Part shown: piece by piece, positions 9,760-22,164 of the stretch
Layout of the letters: each line of letters starts with the position of its first letter
How positions within the stretch are numbered: the stretch's first letter is position 1
Position numbers and translations under genes: made by a program
From: Lycorma delicatula
Taxonomy: Eukaryota > Arthropoda > Insecta > Hemiptera > Fulgoridae
Direction of reading: 5' to 3'
NCBI RefSeq assembly: GCF_047948215.1
Contig: NC_134467.1
Coordinates: forward strand, 38,679,520 to 38,743,519
Length of the DNA: 64,000 nt
Notes under the pieces: model-generated
Databases searched by the model: none
Told to the model about the DNA's origin: nothing
What the model saw: the letters and a program-made list of their open reading frames with translations, nothing else

Positions 9760-12700
9760 CCTCCTCTATGAATCATGAGACCTTGCCGTTGGTGAGGGGG
9801 CTTGAGTGCTCAGGGATACAGAGTAGCTGGACCGAAGGTGCAACCATATCGGAGAGGTATCTGTTGAGAGCCAGACTAAGGAATGATTCCTGAAAGAGGG
9901 CAGCAGCTCTTTCAGTAGTGGTTAGGGGCGTGAGTCACAATGACTTAAACGGCCGTATCAACATCACTCAGTCCTCTCAGTACTGCGCAGCTGAAAGCAA
10001 TGGAAAACTACAGCTGCTTTTTTTCCAAGAAAATGTGGCTCTCTGCATTTTCACATAGCAATAATGGAGGCGCCTTCCTTGGTAAAATATTCCGGAGGTA
10101 AAATAGTCCCCCGTTCGGATCTCCGGGTGGGGACTACTAAGGAAGGGGTCACCAGAAAATTAAAAAATAACATTCTACGAGTCAGAGCGTGGAATGTTAG
10201 AAGCTTAAAAAAGGTTGGTAGGCTAGAAAATTTAAAAAGGGAAACGGGTAGGACAAATGTGGATATAGTAGGAATTAGTGAGGTTCGGTGGGAAGAGGAA
10301 GGCGACTTTTGGTCAGGTGATTTTAGAGTAATTAACTCAGCGTCAAATAATGGGCAGGCAGGAGTAGGTTTCGCGATGAACAAGAAGATAGGGAGGAGAG
10401 TGGAGTATTTCAAAACGCATAGCGATAGAATCATTGTAATAAGGATAAAATCAAAACCTAAACCGACAACGATTGTTAACGTCTATATGCCTACAAGCGC
10501 CCATGATGATGATGAGGTAGAGTGTGTATACGAAGCGTTTGATGAAGCAATTAAACACGTAAAAGGAGATGAAAATTTAATAATAGTTGGAGATTGGAAT
10601 GCAAGCATTGGAAAAGGCAAGGAAGGGTGAATACGGGCGAGGGGACCGACTTATAGAGTTTTGCACGAAGTATAATTTAGTAATTGCCAACACCCAATTT
10701 AAAAATCATAATAGAAGAATATACACTTGGAAAAAGCCAGGTGATACTGCAAGGTATCAGATAGATTATATCATGGTTAAGCAAAGATTTAGAAATCAAC
10801 TCGTTGACTGCAAAACTTACCCTGGAGCAGACATTGATAGCGACCATAATTTGGTGATAATGAAATGTAGATTGGGGTTTAAAAACCTGAAGAAAAGTTG
10901 TCAGATGAATCGGTGGAATTTAGAGAAGCTTGAGGAAGAGGAGGTAAAGAAGATTTTTGAGGAGGACATCGCAAGAGGTCTGAGTAAAAAAGATAAGGTA
11001 GAAAATGTAGAAGAAGAATGGGAGAATGTTAAAAAGGAAATTCTTAAATCAGCAGAAGCAAACTTAGGCGGAATAAAGAGAACCGGTAGAAAACCTTGCG
11101 TTTCAGACGATATATTGCAGCTGATGGATGAACGTAGAAAATATAAGAATGCTAATGATGAAGAAAGTAAAAAGAAATATCGGCAATTAAGAAATGCTAT
11201 AAACAGGAAGTGCAAACTGGCGAAAGAAGAGTGGATTAAAGAAAAGTTCAGAAGTGGAAAGAGAAAAGAACATTGGTAAAATAGACGGAGCATACAGGAA
11301 ACTTAAGGAAAATTTTGGGGTACATAAATTAAAATCTAATAATGTGTTAAACAAAGATGGTACACCAATATGTAATACGAAAGGTAAAGTCGATAGATGG
11401 GTGGAATATATTGAAGAGTTATACGGAGGAAATGAATTAGAAAATGGTGTTATAGAGGAAGTTGAGGAGGATGAAATGGGAGAAACAATACTGAGATGTG
11501 AATTTAAGAGAGCATTAAAAGATTTAAATGGCAGAAAGGCTCCTGGAATAGACGGAATACCTGTAGAATTACTGCGCAGTGCAGGTGAGGAGGCGATTGA
11601 TAGATTATACAAACTGGTGTGTAATATTTATGAAAAAGGGGAATTTCCGTCAGACTTCAAAAAAAGTGTTATAGTTATGATACCAAAGAAAGCAGGGGCA
11701 GATAAATGTGAAGAATATAGAACAATTAGTTTAACCAGTAATGCATCAAAAATCTTAACTAGAATTTTATACAGAAGAATTGAGAGGAGAGTGGAAGAAG
11801 TGTTAGGAGAAGACCAATTTGGTTTCAGGAAAAGTATAGGGACAAGGGAAGCAATTTTAGGCCTCAGATTAATAGTAGAAGGAAGATTAAAGAAAAACAA
11901 ACCAACATACTTTGCGTTTATAGACCTAGAAAAGGCTTTCGATAACGTAGACTGGAATAAAATGTTCAGCATTTTAAAAAAATTAGGGTTCAAATACAGA
12001 GATAGAAGAACAATTGCTAACATGTACAGGAGCCAAACAGCAACAATAACAATTGAAGAACATAAGAAAGAAGCCCTAATAAGAAAGGGAGTCCGACAAG
12101 GATGTTCCCTATCTCCGTTACTCTTTAATCTTTACATGGAACTAGCAGTTAATGATGTTAAAGAACAATTTAGATTCGGAGTAACAGTACAAGGTGAAAA
12201 GATAAAGATGCTACGATTTGCTGATGATATAGTAATTCTAGCCGAGAGTAAAAAGGATTTAGAAGAAACAATGAACGGCATAGATGAAGTCCTACGCAAG
12301 AACTATCGCATGAAAATAAACAAGAACAAAACAAAAGCAATGAAATGTAGTAGAAATAACAAAGATAGACCACTGAATGTGAAAAGATTATGGAGGTAGA
12401 AGAATTTTGTTATTTGAGAAGTAAAATTACTAAAGATGGACGAAGCAGGAGCGATATAAAATGCCGAATAGCACAAGCTAAACGAGCCTTCAGTAAGAAA
12501 TATAATTTGTTTACATCAAAAATTAATTTAAATGTCAGGAAAAGATTTTTGAAAGTGTATGTTTGGAGTGTCGCTTTATATGGAAGTCAAAAAACTTGGA
12601 CAATCGGAGTATCTGAGAAGAAAAGATTAGAAGCTTTTGAAATGTGGTGCTATAGGAGAATGTTAAAAATCAGAATGGTGGATAAAGTGACAAATGAAGA

Positions 12701-12985
12701 AGTATTGCGGCAAATAGATGAAGAAACAAGTATTTGTAAAAATATAGTTAAAAGAAGAGACAGACTTAGAGGCCACATACTAAGGCATCCTGGAATAGTC
12801 GCTTTAATATTGGAAGGACAGGTAGAAGGGAAAAATTGTGTAGGCAGGCCACGTTTAGAGTATGTAAAACAAATTGTTAGGGATGTAGGATGTAGAGGGT
12901 ATACTGAAATGAAACGACTAGCACTAGATAGGGAATCTTGGAGAGCTGCATCAAACCAGTCTAATGACTGAAGACAAAAAAAAAA
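9760..12985 (+). mobile_element. Full-length RTE-like LINE with target duplication
   Basis: A 3.2-kb element flanked by the 10-bp duplication ATAGAAGTTT (9750-9759 and 12986-12995) and ending in TGAAGAC followed by an A-run. The 5' leader (about 9765-10060) contains the characteristic ACCTTGCCGTTGGTGAGG stretch seen in insect elements of this kind. Two 5'-truncated relatives lie at 46219-47259 and 60303-61128. The short 3' UTR and single apurinic endonuclease-RT frame fit the RTE group; the exact clade is not certain. Confidence 0.9.
10064..12971 (+). pseudogene. LINE endonuclease-reverse transcriptase, three frameshifts
   Basis: One polyprotein frame is broken into four overlapping pieces (10064-10630, 10587-11279, 11254-12399, 12390-12971), with shifts near 10615, 11240 and 12380. 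Endonuclease: AWNVRSLKKVG, VDIVGISEVRW, GDWNASIGKGK and SDHNLVIMKCR (apurinic endonuclease fold). Reverse transcriptase: KAPGIDGIPVELL, FIDLEKAFDNVDW, RKGVRQGCSLSPLLFNLYM and the catalytic LRFADDIVILAE (FADD box). C-terminal part: EAFEMWCYRRMLKI and VGRPRLEYVKQI. All domains are present, so only frameshifts stand between this copy and a complete protein. It would copy its own RNA into DNA at a nicked target site. Confidence 0.9.
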
Positions 12986-12995
12986 ATAGAAGTTT

Positions 12996-13605
12996 AAGAC
13001 ATTAGAGAACTTTTACTCTGTTTGTGGGCAATTGACAATTTCATAACTCTTAAAAGACTCGAATAAAATGTCTTCTTTAATTTCAAATATATAATTTTTG
13101 TAAAATATAATAGTACTTGGTTACTGAATATTAACGACAGGTAGTTTCTTTTAAGTACATCAGGATTTACAAGAGTTGCTTGTGAATCAGCCACTTGAAT
13201 TCTATAATCTAACTGAATAAGAATTACAAATACTCGTTTAAAAATATTTTGCAAATATTATAAATTTGTCAATTAATATTTATTATTATTAAATAAATTA
13301 TTTAATAATCCTTTTTAATTTTCTTTATTTTTATATTACTTTCTCAGTATCTACCGAGTATGATGATTGTTTTACAATCAAATTTTTTCAAGTAGATCTT
13401 TTATGAATAGTGTTTTTATCAATTTTTTTCTTATTTTTCGATAAATTAGAACCTACACATGAATATTTTAATGAAAAAGATGAAATAAATGCAGTGGAAG
13501 ATTAAAAAATATTGATGTTGAAAATTAAACTTAAAACAAAGCTGATTAAAAAAATCAGTATTCTGACTATAACATATAACTAATTATTAAAGAGCAATTG
13601 CAAAC
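12996..13605. other. Intronic AT-rich sequence with a short repeat
   Basis: Positions 13143-13190 (ACATCAGGATTTACAAGAG followed by TGCTTGTGAATC) recur at 23988-24025. Otherwise nothing recognised. Confidence 0.55.
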
Positions 13606-13992
13606 CTTCTTCCAGTGCATCTATAGGTTGATCCAATATAGATGACTGTTCAAGATTCGGTGATTTATTAATACTACTATTTTGTTGTGATAATTGTGGC
13701 TGCGGTAAACCTTCAGAAGTAAAATCGATTAGAACAGCATCATTAAGAATTCCTTCACCACCGCCACCTGTATCGACCGCATTACCGTTGTTTCTACTAG
13801 AATTATTACTGTTATTATTATGATTATTATTAACAAGATTAGGTACTGGCTTTGTTTTACAATCGGGTGGACGACCAGGTGCTGGACGTATAACACGTTT
13901 ATCAACTATTTCGTTACATAATTTCGTATAACAAAATTGTTTGCTTGTACTGTGACGCAGTATATTTGATGCAGCAGCTGAAGTCAATGAAC
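13606..13992 (-). CDS. Ack: Ack visible exon 9: proline-rich and Asn-rich tail
   Basis: Encodes residues 524-652. RPAPGRPP (559-566) is a likely SH3 ligand, followed by an Asn-rich run, a Gly run and LIDFTSEG (LIDF at 611-614), which resembles a clathrin-box motif. The tail of ACK binds trafficking proteins such as clathrin and sorting-nexin SH3 domains (family knowledge); the motif assignments here are inference. The acceptor TTGTTTCAG has AG at 13994-13993; the donor GAAG|GTTTGC has GT at 13605-13604, phase 1. Confidence 0.85.
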
Positions 13993-14035
13993 CTGAAACA
14001 ATTAGTATTGCAGTAAATTAGAACATTGGTGTGTG

Positions 14036-14070
14036 TGTGTATGTATATGTGTATATATATATATATATAT
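14036..14070. repeat. GT/TA microsatellite
   Basis: GTGTGTGTGTATGTATATGT followed by a TA run, just upstream of the fold-back repeat. Confidence 0.8.
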
Positions 14071-14071
14071 T

Positions 14072-14406
14072 ATGTAAAAGTCAACAACCAAACAAACAAA
14101 AACAAAAGCAGAAAGTCTCGACTTTTCGTTTAAGATGTATGACTTTATCAAGACAAACCACAAATGACAAAAAATAACACCAAAAACACTAATAAAACCC
14201 CACCACCAAATTATGTTATCATTTCCATAGAAATGATAACATAATTTGGGGTTCTGGTTTTTATCAGATTTGGTGGTGGGGGGGTTTATTAGTGTTTGCT
14301 GGTGTTTTTTTGTCGTTTGTCTTGATAAAGTCCTACATCTTAGACAAAACGTTGAAGTTTACAGCTTTTGTTTTTGTTATTTTGTTTGTTTGGTTGTTGA
14401 CCTACG
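14072..14406. mobile_element. Fold-back (long inverted repeat) element
   Basis: Left arm about 14072-14225 and right arm about 14230-14406 are inverted copies. The centre is a perfect 18-bp palindromic pair AAATTATGTTATCATTTC separated by CATA. Landmarks on both arms: TTTGTCTTGATAAAGTC, GTTTATTAGTGTTT, TTGTTTGGTTGTTGAC. The right arm has about 25 extra bases near 14250. No coding. Likely a fold-back MITE or a hairpin duplication; it lies in the intron before Ack exon 9. Confidence 0.8.
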
Positions 14407-16028
14407 TTAGAAAGTTTTCTATTAATTTGAATAATTTTCTAACTTATTTAGTTTTTTTTTTATATTTGTCTAACCAAGGAATAGGGTTTAGTTATTATTT
14501 TATATATATATATATGAAAATATTATAAAACATTAGACACTTTTAGCCATATAGACAACTATGTGTTTACGCTGCTGCAGTTAATATTCTGGTCATAAGT
14601 CACCTGTTCTAGATATATAAGAGGAAATCTGTACCGCCCCTTCAACTATATATTATTATTTATTAATATTAATAAAAATAATCCCCCCTTTTCTATATAA
14701 CAGAACAATGTAAAAATACATTACATGTGCTTTACTTTTAAGACTTAGTTATAAAATATACTAATTACAGTTCATTATGTAAGCAACTGTATTTCCTATT
14801 CTTTATGTCTGTACTGGCCCACTGATGTTGATAATGTTAACACCATTTTAATTTATGTTGCTATTATAACAGTGAGTGCATATAAATATACCAAAATTCA
14901 CTGTAATATTTTTAAGACTGCGCTTTATTTTATTTAAGCTTAACTATTCCTTTAAAATTTCTTTCCCAAAGAAATTTATTTTATTTTCTCCCGTTTAGGT
15001 CTTCTATGGACAACCATGCGATCGAGTTTGCATTAGTAGCATAGTGTGGCATCGTATACTTCACAGCTTTAAAGAGCTTGCAAATAAATGACCATGGGCT
15101 TCAAACCATCACGGTGATTGATACCCCTAGTTCTAATCATTGAAAACTGTTTCCTTTTTTAAAGTGAAGTAGCATGTTGAGATAAACAGGAAAATGCAAA
15201 ACAACAAAAACAAAAACATTACAATATTCTCTTCATGAAATAAGTCATTTTTACTGTATGCACTTGTAATATTTGCATCCATTATGTTATATTCTAGCTA
15301 CACTGTATGGTTGTGTTATTTCTCATACTATTAACATTTAGATGGATTCGTATTACACTTTGATGACAAAAGTACAAATATCCATGATAACTACTAAATG
15401 GGAAGATGGCCTGAGCTTGTTTTATAATTTATTCAGTGCTGACACTGTATAAGGGCTACCAACATAAATTTTTAAATTTCCCATTTCCCTGAATACCCCA
15501 TATAATTATTTGTAAATAATTGTTCAAATTTAATGACATAATCAATTTTTCTTAAAATTAACTTCACTTTATATAGCAAAATTACATGACATATAAGTAT
15601 ATACAATTTAGTCAATTTTATCAATTATTAATTCTAAGAACTGTTATAACAAATAGAGATTTTATTCTAAATGAAATGTCATTATTTATTTTCATAATAT
15701 AAGATGAAATACATGTATGTATTTATAAAATATACTGTAAGTAACTTTAGAAATAGCATTTTAAGAATAAAAATATAAAATACAGATATTATTATATTAA
15801 ATCAAATCATATTTTTCTTTTATTACATTTAAAACTGTAAAAGAGCGAAGAAGCATCACACAAAAAAAAAATTATTTCAGGTATAATGGCTAACTTATTT
15901 TTTTGTTTACTTCGATAATGATCATGTATAAACACAAATAATATTAAGCATAAACTACATAATTAATTTACAATCTTATTACGAAATAGTTTATTTAATT
16001 ATTAAAACAAATATTAAAGAATACTTAC
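14407..16028. other. Intronic AT-rich sequence, nothing firm
   Basis: A weak similarity of AAATTTCCCATTTCCCTGAATACC (about 15474-15497) to mariner-type ends at 61290-61322 was seen. No frame or other repeat recognised. Confidence 0.5.
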
Positions 16029-16372
16029 TCTTTTTTCTATCGTAAGTTAACGAACGGGATTGTGGTGATGATGATGATGATAAAGTATTTGAAGATTTAC
16101 GATTACGAGGAGGAGTTGACTGCTGCCGAGGTAATGAGCTTGATGATAATGCTAACTGCTGAATAGCAATATTCGGATTTGAATTATCAGTACTCGCTCT
16201 TATTACTACATCGGGTGGATCCATAGGATTCTCTAAATATACTTTATCTATTGCAGCAGGACTACCCCATGTAGGTCCATAAGGATCACCATGTCCAGTA
16301 TGTATAAATGAATTTGTTAATGGCCTACTAATATCACCAGCTGCTTTTCGTCTCATTGGATCAACGTGACAT
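16029..16372 (-). CDS. Ack: Ack visible exon 8: CRIB motif and start of tail
   Basis: Encodes about residues 409-523. [13 protein letters not shown] leads into [17 protein letters not shown] (423-439), a good match to the ACK CRIB motif that binds GTP-Cdc42, then [12 protein letters not shown] as in other ACKs. A Ser/Arg-rich stretch closes the exon. The donor is GA|GTAAGT at 16028-16027. A second acceptor 30 bp upstream (exon start 16402) keeps the frame and would add ten residues, [11 protein letters not shown] prefer 16372 because its pyrimidine tract is better and the joined protein fits the family. Confidence 0.9.
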
Positions 16373-16505
16373 CTATACGGAAAAAAAAGCATTTTAGCGA
16401 CTCTGTATAAAAAATATAAACAAATATTCATAGTACGAAACATTTTAACTTAAGAAAATAAATTTTACATAAGGATTTCAATAGTAAATGAAAAAAAGAG
16501 AAAAG

Positions 16506-17720
16506 TACAAAGGGCGTCTCAAAATTAAGTAACATAGATATTAAAAAATAACATATACCTCTCAACATAATAATTTTATTATTACATGAAACAGTATACC
16601 TTAAAACTCCTTTTTTATGTAATTTTCACCATTATTAAGGCATTTTTCATATCCAGCAATCAATTTCTTCATTCCTTCTTGAAAGAATAACAACTGAAGA
16701 TTATCACTGTTGTAAAGCATTTTTCACATTGAAATCGTCAGAGCACTGACCAGCAAGGTAACGTTTGAGATGGAGATGGTGACGTTTCAGTCACTCTGTA
16801 TCAACTCAGACTACAAGATGGGTGGTTCAATTGCTACCAGCCAAATTGTTCAATCAGATTTGAGTTTCACTGGCAACATGCAGACAAGCATTATCGTTAA
16901 GCAATAAATTTCCCATTTTCATACAGCACAGTTTTTTTTATGAGTACCACAATAAAGCAAAGCACTTATAATCTTGCTTCTTGGCAAGAAGTCAATCAAC
17001 AAACCTCTTTCTTATCTGAGAAGAAAGTGCACATAATCTTTCACGTTGAAATGGTGGTTTTGATCATGTTTTTTTTTTTCAGAGTTGTTGTGTGTTGTCA
17101 TTCTATAGACAGCTGTTTAGATTCTGCAAAGATATGAGACCTGAGTTTCATCACCAGTCACTATTTGGCTCAAAAAATCATTGCCTTCATTTTCAAATCG
17201 GGTAAGAAAAGGTTGAGCACAGTTTTCGCTTGATTTTGTGAATCTCCACGTCAATATCTTTGGCACCCAATGACAAGAGCAGTTTTTATGATAGCCTAGG
17301 TTGTCTTACTTTTTTATGCAAAACTGTTCATGAAATTTCAGGAAACTCAATATATAATATTATCCTCATCAAACTACCACACCCACTTTCTAACCATTTC
17401 ATCAATCATGGCTAGCTTTTTCACTATAAACTTTAGTAATCACCTGACATTTCTTACATTTAAAAATTTGATTACTTTCCAATTTAAAGATCAGTGGAAT
17501 TCTCTACTGGCATGAACAATTTAAACTAAGTTTAATGTAAATAATAAACACTGTAAATAATAAACACTGGCATACTTGTAATGACATCTACCAAAAGCCA
17601 ATGAATAAGAGAATATGGCGCGCATGTTCAGAGCTGCGACTGTAATGCTGTGGCAGTGGTAGAAGGAAACTGCATTTTCTGGGTGTCTCGTAAACAAAAT
17701 CCTGGACCTTTTCAATTAAA
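16506..17720 (-). mobile_element. Old mariner relic, heavily decayed
   Basis: Minus-strand conceptual translation with many stops gives RKWVW near the N-terminal region, then FLTRFENEGNDFLSQIVTGDE (first catalytic Asp, about 17210-17145), and at the end FFQEGMKKLIAGYEKCLNNG near 16660. These match mariner transposases in order. The second and third Asp regions are not recognisable. Ends are approximate because no clear inverted repeat was found. Confidence 0.7.
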
Positions 17721-18644
17721 AGACAGCATTTCTAATTCTAAATAAAATAAATAAACATGTCTATTAAACCACGCAGTTGATAGCATGTCATGTATATAAA
17801 AAAAAAATACATGTTGAATTTTGAACCTCCTCTTTTCTTTAAGTCAGTTAAAATTGGATGATCAAATTACGAACTGAACGATTGTAGTTCATGGTCTACT
17901 TGTTACTAGTACTTACTGTAATACAAACCAGTAGCTTTTCACATGCATTTTGGTGTGGCAGAATTCTTACTCGCACAATACATTATTTTTTACAACTATA
18001 CTGACTGGCAATGCATGTCTGTGACTTGTTATATAATTATAATTATTGTTTTAGTTATAGTAATGGATATGTTTATATAGTTATAGTTCCACTATTGACA
18101 GTAGAACCAGGGAATAAGTACTTAAAATTTCAAATGGCTTCTAATATTTCAGAATATTGCTATACGCCTATAATATTATTAAAAGAAAATAATTGATAAA
18201 ATAGAATTAAAATCATAGATAATCAAACGATAAATTTTTCCCTGCAATTTTAATATTTACCACCACACACTGTTACCACAGTTTACTTTCTATCATGTAC
18301 TAGTAATTAATTCACAAAGACAACACTGCTATTATTTTACATTACTTTTAAGTCACATTAACTACAAAAGGTCATTACAGAGTATGTCAAAGTTTAAATA
18401 TTTGTTCTGATCCTATCTTGGAAAAGAATTCAAGAGAAATGATTTAAAATCTGTTCTGATGTTGCTGTAGAATAGATTCCAGAACCATCAATGCAGCAGG
18501 TGAGCATGTCATGTCATCAAGACAGTCGCTGATATTGTTAATATAGTTCATGCTATTCGAACTTTTGTAAAACTAACAAAATAAAAATTTCTCAACAGTA
18601 GAGACAAAATTACAAATTACAGAAAATTATAATAAAAAAAAAAA

Positions 18645-18647
<3 letters not shown>
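17721..18647. other. Intronic sequence, nothing recognised
   Basis: AT-rich; several short frames without known motifs. Confidence 0.55.
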
Positions 18648-18648
<1 letters not shown>

Positions 18649-18683
<35 letters not shown>

Positions 18684-18688
18684 TTAGA

Positions 18689-18734
<46 letters not shown>

Positions 18735-18750
18735 TCTAAAACATATATAT
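18649..18750. repeat. AT microsatellite and 78-bp perfect palindrome
   Basis: 18673-18750 is a perfect palindrome: 12-bp arms GTTTTAGACTGT and ACAGTCTAAAAC around 38 bp of AT repeat, extended by 8 bp of AT on each side. It is preceded by more AT repeat from 18649. It ends 5 bp from the donor of Ack exon 7 and would be transcribed in the pre-mRNA. Confidence 0.95.
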
Positions 18751-18755
18751 TTTAC

Positions 18756-18976
18756 CTTGGAAATAAACCGATTTCAAATGTACGTGTATTTTGACCTCGC
18801 CACCAATAAAACTCAGGATGACCATCAATAATGACAATATTATCACCAGTTTGTATGTTTAAACGATCTGGTTCGGAAAATGGTTGTGTTGCTTTCATTA
18901 TCGGAGGTGAGGATTTCAATAAAATTTCTCTAATTGTAGAAAACGTTGGACGATCGGCAGGTGATTTATTCCAACA
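18756..18976 (-). CDS. Ack: Ack visible exon 7: end of kinase domain and SH3 domain
   Basis: Encodes residues 336-408 plus two bases. CWNKSPADRPTF is the kinase C-terminal arginine motif; the SH3 domain covers about 365-409 and holds the typical ligand-face residues YWWRGQN and GLFPR. An SH3 directly after the kinase domain is characteristic of ACK, unlike Src kinases where it precedes it. The acceptor is TTTTTTCAG (AG at 18978-18977). The donor CAAG|GTAAAA is only 5 bp from a 78-bp AT palindrome in the intron. Confidence 0.93.
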
Positions 18977-20320
<1,344 letters not shown>

Positions 20321-20434
20321 TCATAAAAAATAAAATTAATAATAATTAGTTATAAATCACATACGACAAATTTTAATAAATTTCTGTACAATAAGAATGA
20401 TAATTTAATTTAACAAGCATACTGTACACCCTTT

Positions 20435-21310
20435 TAGGTAGATTTCATAAGAAAGCTACCTATTGTAATGGGTACCATGAATTGACTTATGGAAAATTTT
20501 GACATATCTTCACATTTCATATCCTACAGACCCCAAAATGATCATCAGTTCAAAAGTTTATATATATATCGCTTTTTTGTGGACACAATAACTGTCGTAA
20601 TTATATACCAATCACTTTCAAATTGATACATAAAATACAACGACCCTACATCTCGGTTGAGTTTGTTAATGGGCAAAATTGGCCCTGGGGGTAGAAATCG
20701 GGGAGGCTTTTTTAAAAAAAAACAAAATATTTTTCTTATTAAATAAAATATTGATTCGTTTAAAGTTCCTACTGTTCTTTGGATAAGGGCCCAAAACTTA
20801 TCGAAGTAAAGTTTTTTGATATTACCAACCATTGGCCCAGGAATGGAAAAATGGTGTTTCGAAGACGAAAAAATCATACCTCCCTTAATAGGCACAGTAT
20901 CGAAATCGGTTTAAAGTGGTCATTAGTCCTCTAAACATTGCCTAAAACTTTAGTCTGAAACAATTTTTTATATAACCAACCCTTATGGCAAGGGATGACC
21001 AAAATATTGCTGGAATTGTAAGATAGGGCTTGTTGTATGCTAAACATGTGAAACTGTTTTCACATGAAACTGTTGTATTGAGTAATTTGAAGTTTTTCTT
21101 AATTTTAAGGTGAAAATCTTTTTTATTCTCTATTTAGCACTGGTGAAATCTACCTCTGCCTTTCGGTGTGCCAAAGGGATTTTTTTTTTTGTAAACTGCA
21201 CTGCTTACAACTGCTGGTTTCAGCAATACGTGGAATATCTTAGAATACTGGGTATAAATTTATTATATATTTTATACTGTTACTATTTTTTAGTGGCCAA
21301 TGATGATCAT
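20435..21310 (+). repeat. Interspersed repeat R2, copy A
   Basis: About 870 bp similar to 44275-45030. Shared runs include TTCATAAGAAAGCTACCTA, CAATCACTTTCAAATTGATA and CCAACCCTTAYGGCAAGGGAT. No convincing protein. The two copies prove a dispersed family of unknown type. Confidence 0.75.
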
Positions 21311-21394
21311 TAAAGTGAATGACAAAATATATATATATGTATATAAATTTTTTTTTTGAAAATTCAAATAATCCATTAACAAATTGACCACTGT

Positions 21395-21690
21395 GCTAAT
21401 AAAATTTAATATTGAATGAAATTTTAATCACCAAAACACAGTAAATAGATAAGTTAAACTTACCATATTAATTCCAAGAATCGATTTTTGTGGGATTCTG
21501 AACCTTCCATTGGTATTTAATTCTATAATTATATTAAAATAAATTATTTTTGTGAATTTTGATTTGTCAAAATTGTTACAGTTTTATAGATTTTGAAATT
21601 TATTATGGATGAATACACAAATTCTGCTGTCCAGTACTGGAATATTCAAATCAAATTACAATTCTGACATGTTAGAAAAAGAACTTTGAG
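21395..21690 (+). repeat. Interspersed repeat R3, copy A
   Basis: Resembles 43785-44000 and, more weakly, 45750-45895: shared TAAACTTACCATATTAATT, GTGGTATTAAAT-like and AAATTTTGCTGNCCAG segments. Non-coding; origin unknown. Confidence 0.55.
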
Positions 21691-22164
21691 GTTTCAAGAA
21701 TGAATACAGTTTTTATTTTGCAGCACTCAATATTGTTTTATGCATAACTTTGAAGCGACAACAATTAAGTTTTAATTCACATTTTCGATCAGATAGCAGC
21801 TGCATTAACTGCTGCACAAGCCAAATTATTATTAACATGGGCTTCACTACCATGGCATTTTCACAAGGTAAAACACAGTGTGTGTCCAATTCGCAGAAAC
21901 CAAACCATCAACTGTTGTACAAAGAAATTACATGTGAGTTTCTTGTAGAAATTTTCAGAGTGACAAACGCATATGTAGATGGTGTGAACAGTTTTTGAAA
22001 ACGAGAAGCATTTTGAAAAGATATTCACTACAATGTATTCTGTTAGGTTATACAGTGAAGAATAAACAAACCTAAGTAAGTTCATCATGATTCTGACAAG
22101 TCATGTCCCTTTATCAGTCAACCGATTCACAACATGGCCATATCTGTATACAACACTAGTCACT
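21691..22164. other. Intronic sequence, nothing recognised
   Basis: Short frames on both strands without motifs. Confidence 0.5.

Noticed and set aside
10051..12373. Minus-strand open frames under the LINE
   Set aside because: Shadow frames of the plus-strand reverse transcriptase, without motifs.
15991..16443. The full 150-codon frame as a separate gene
   Set aside because: Its centre is Ack exon 8; both ends run into intron sequence beyond the splice sites.
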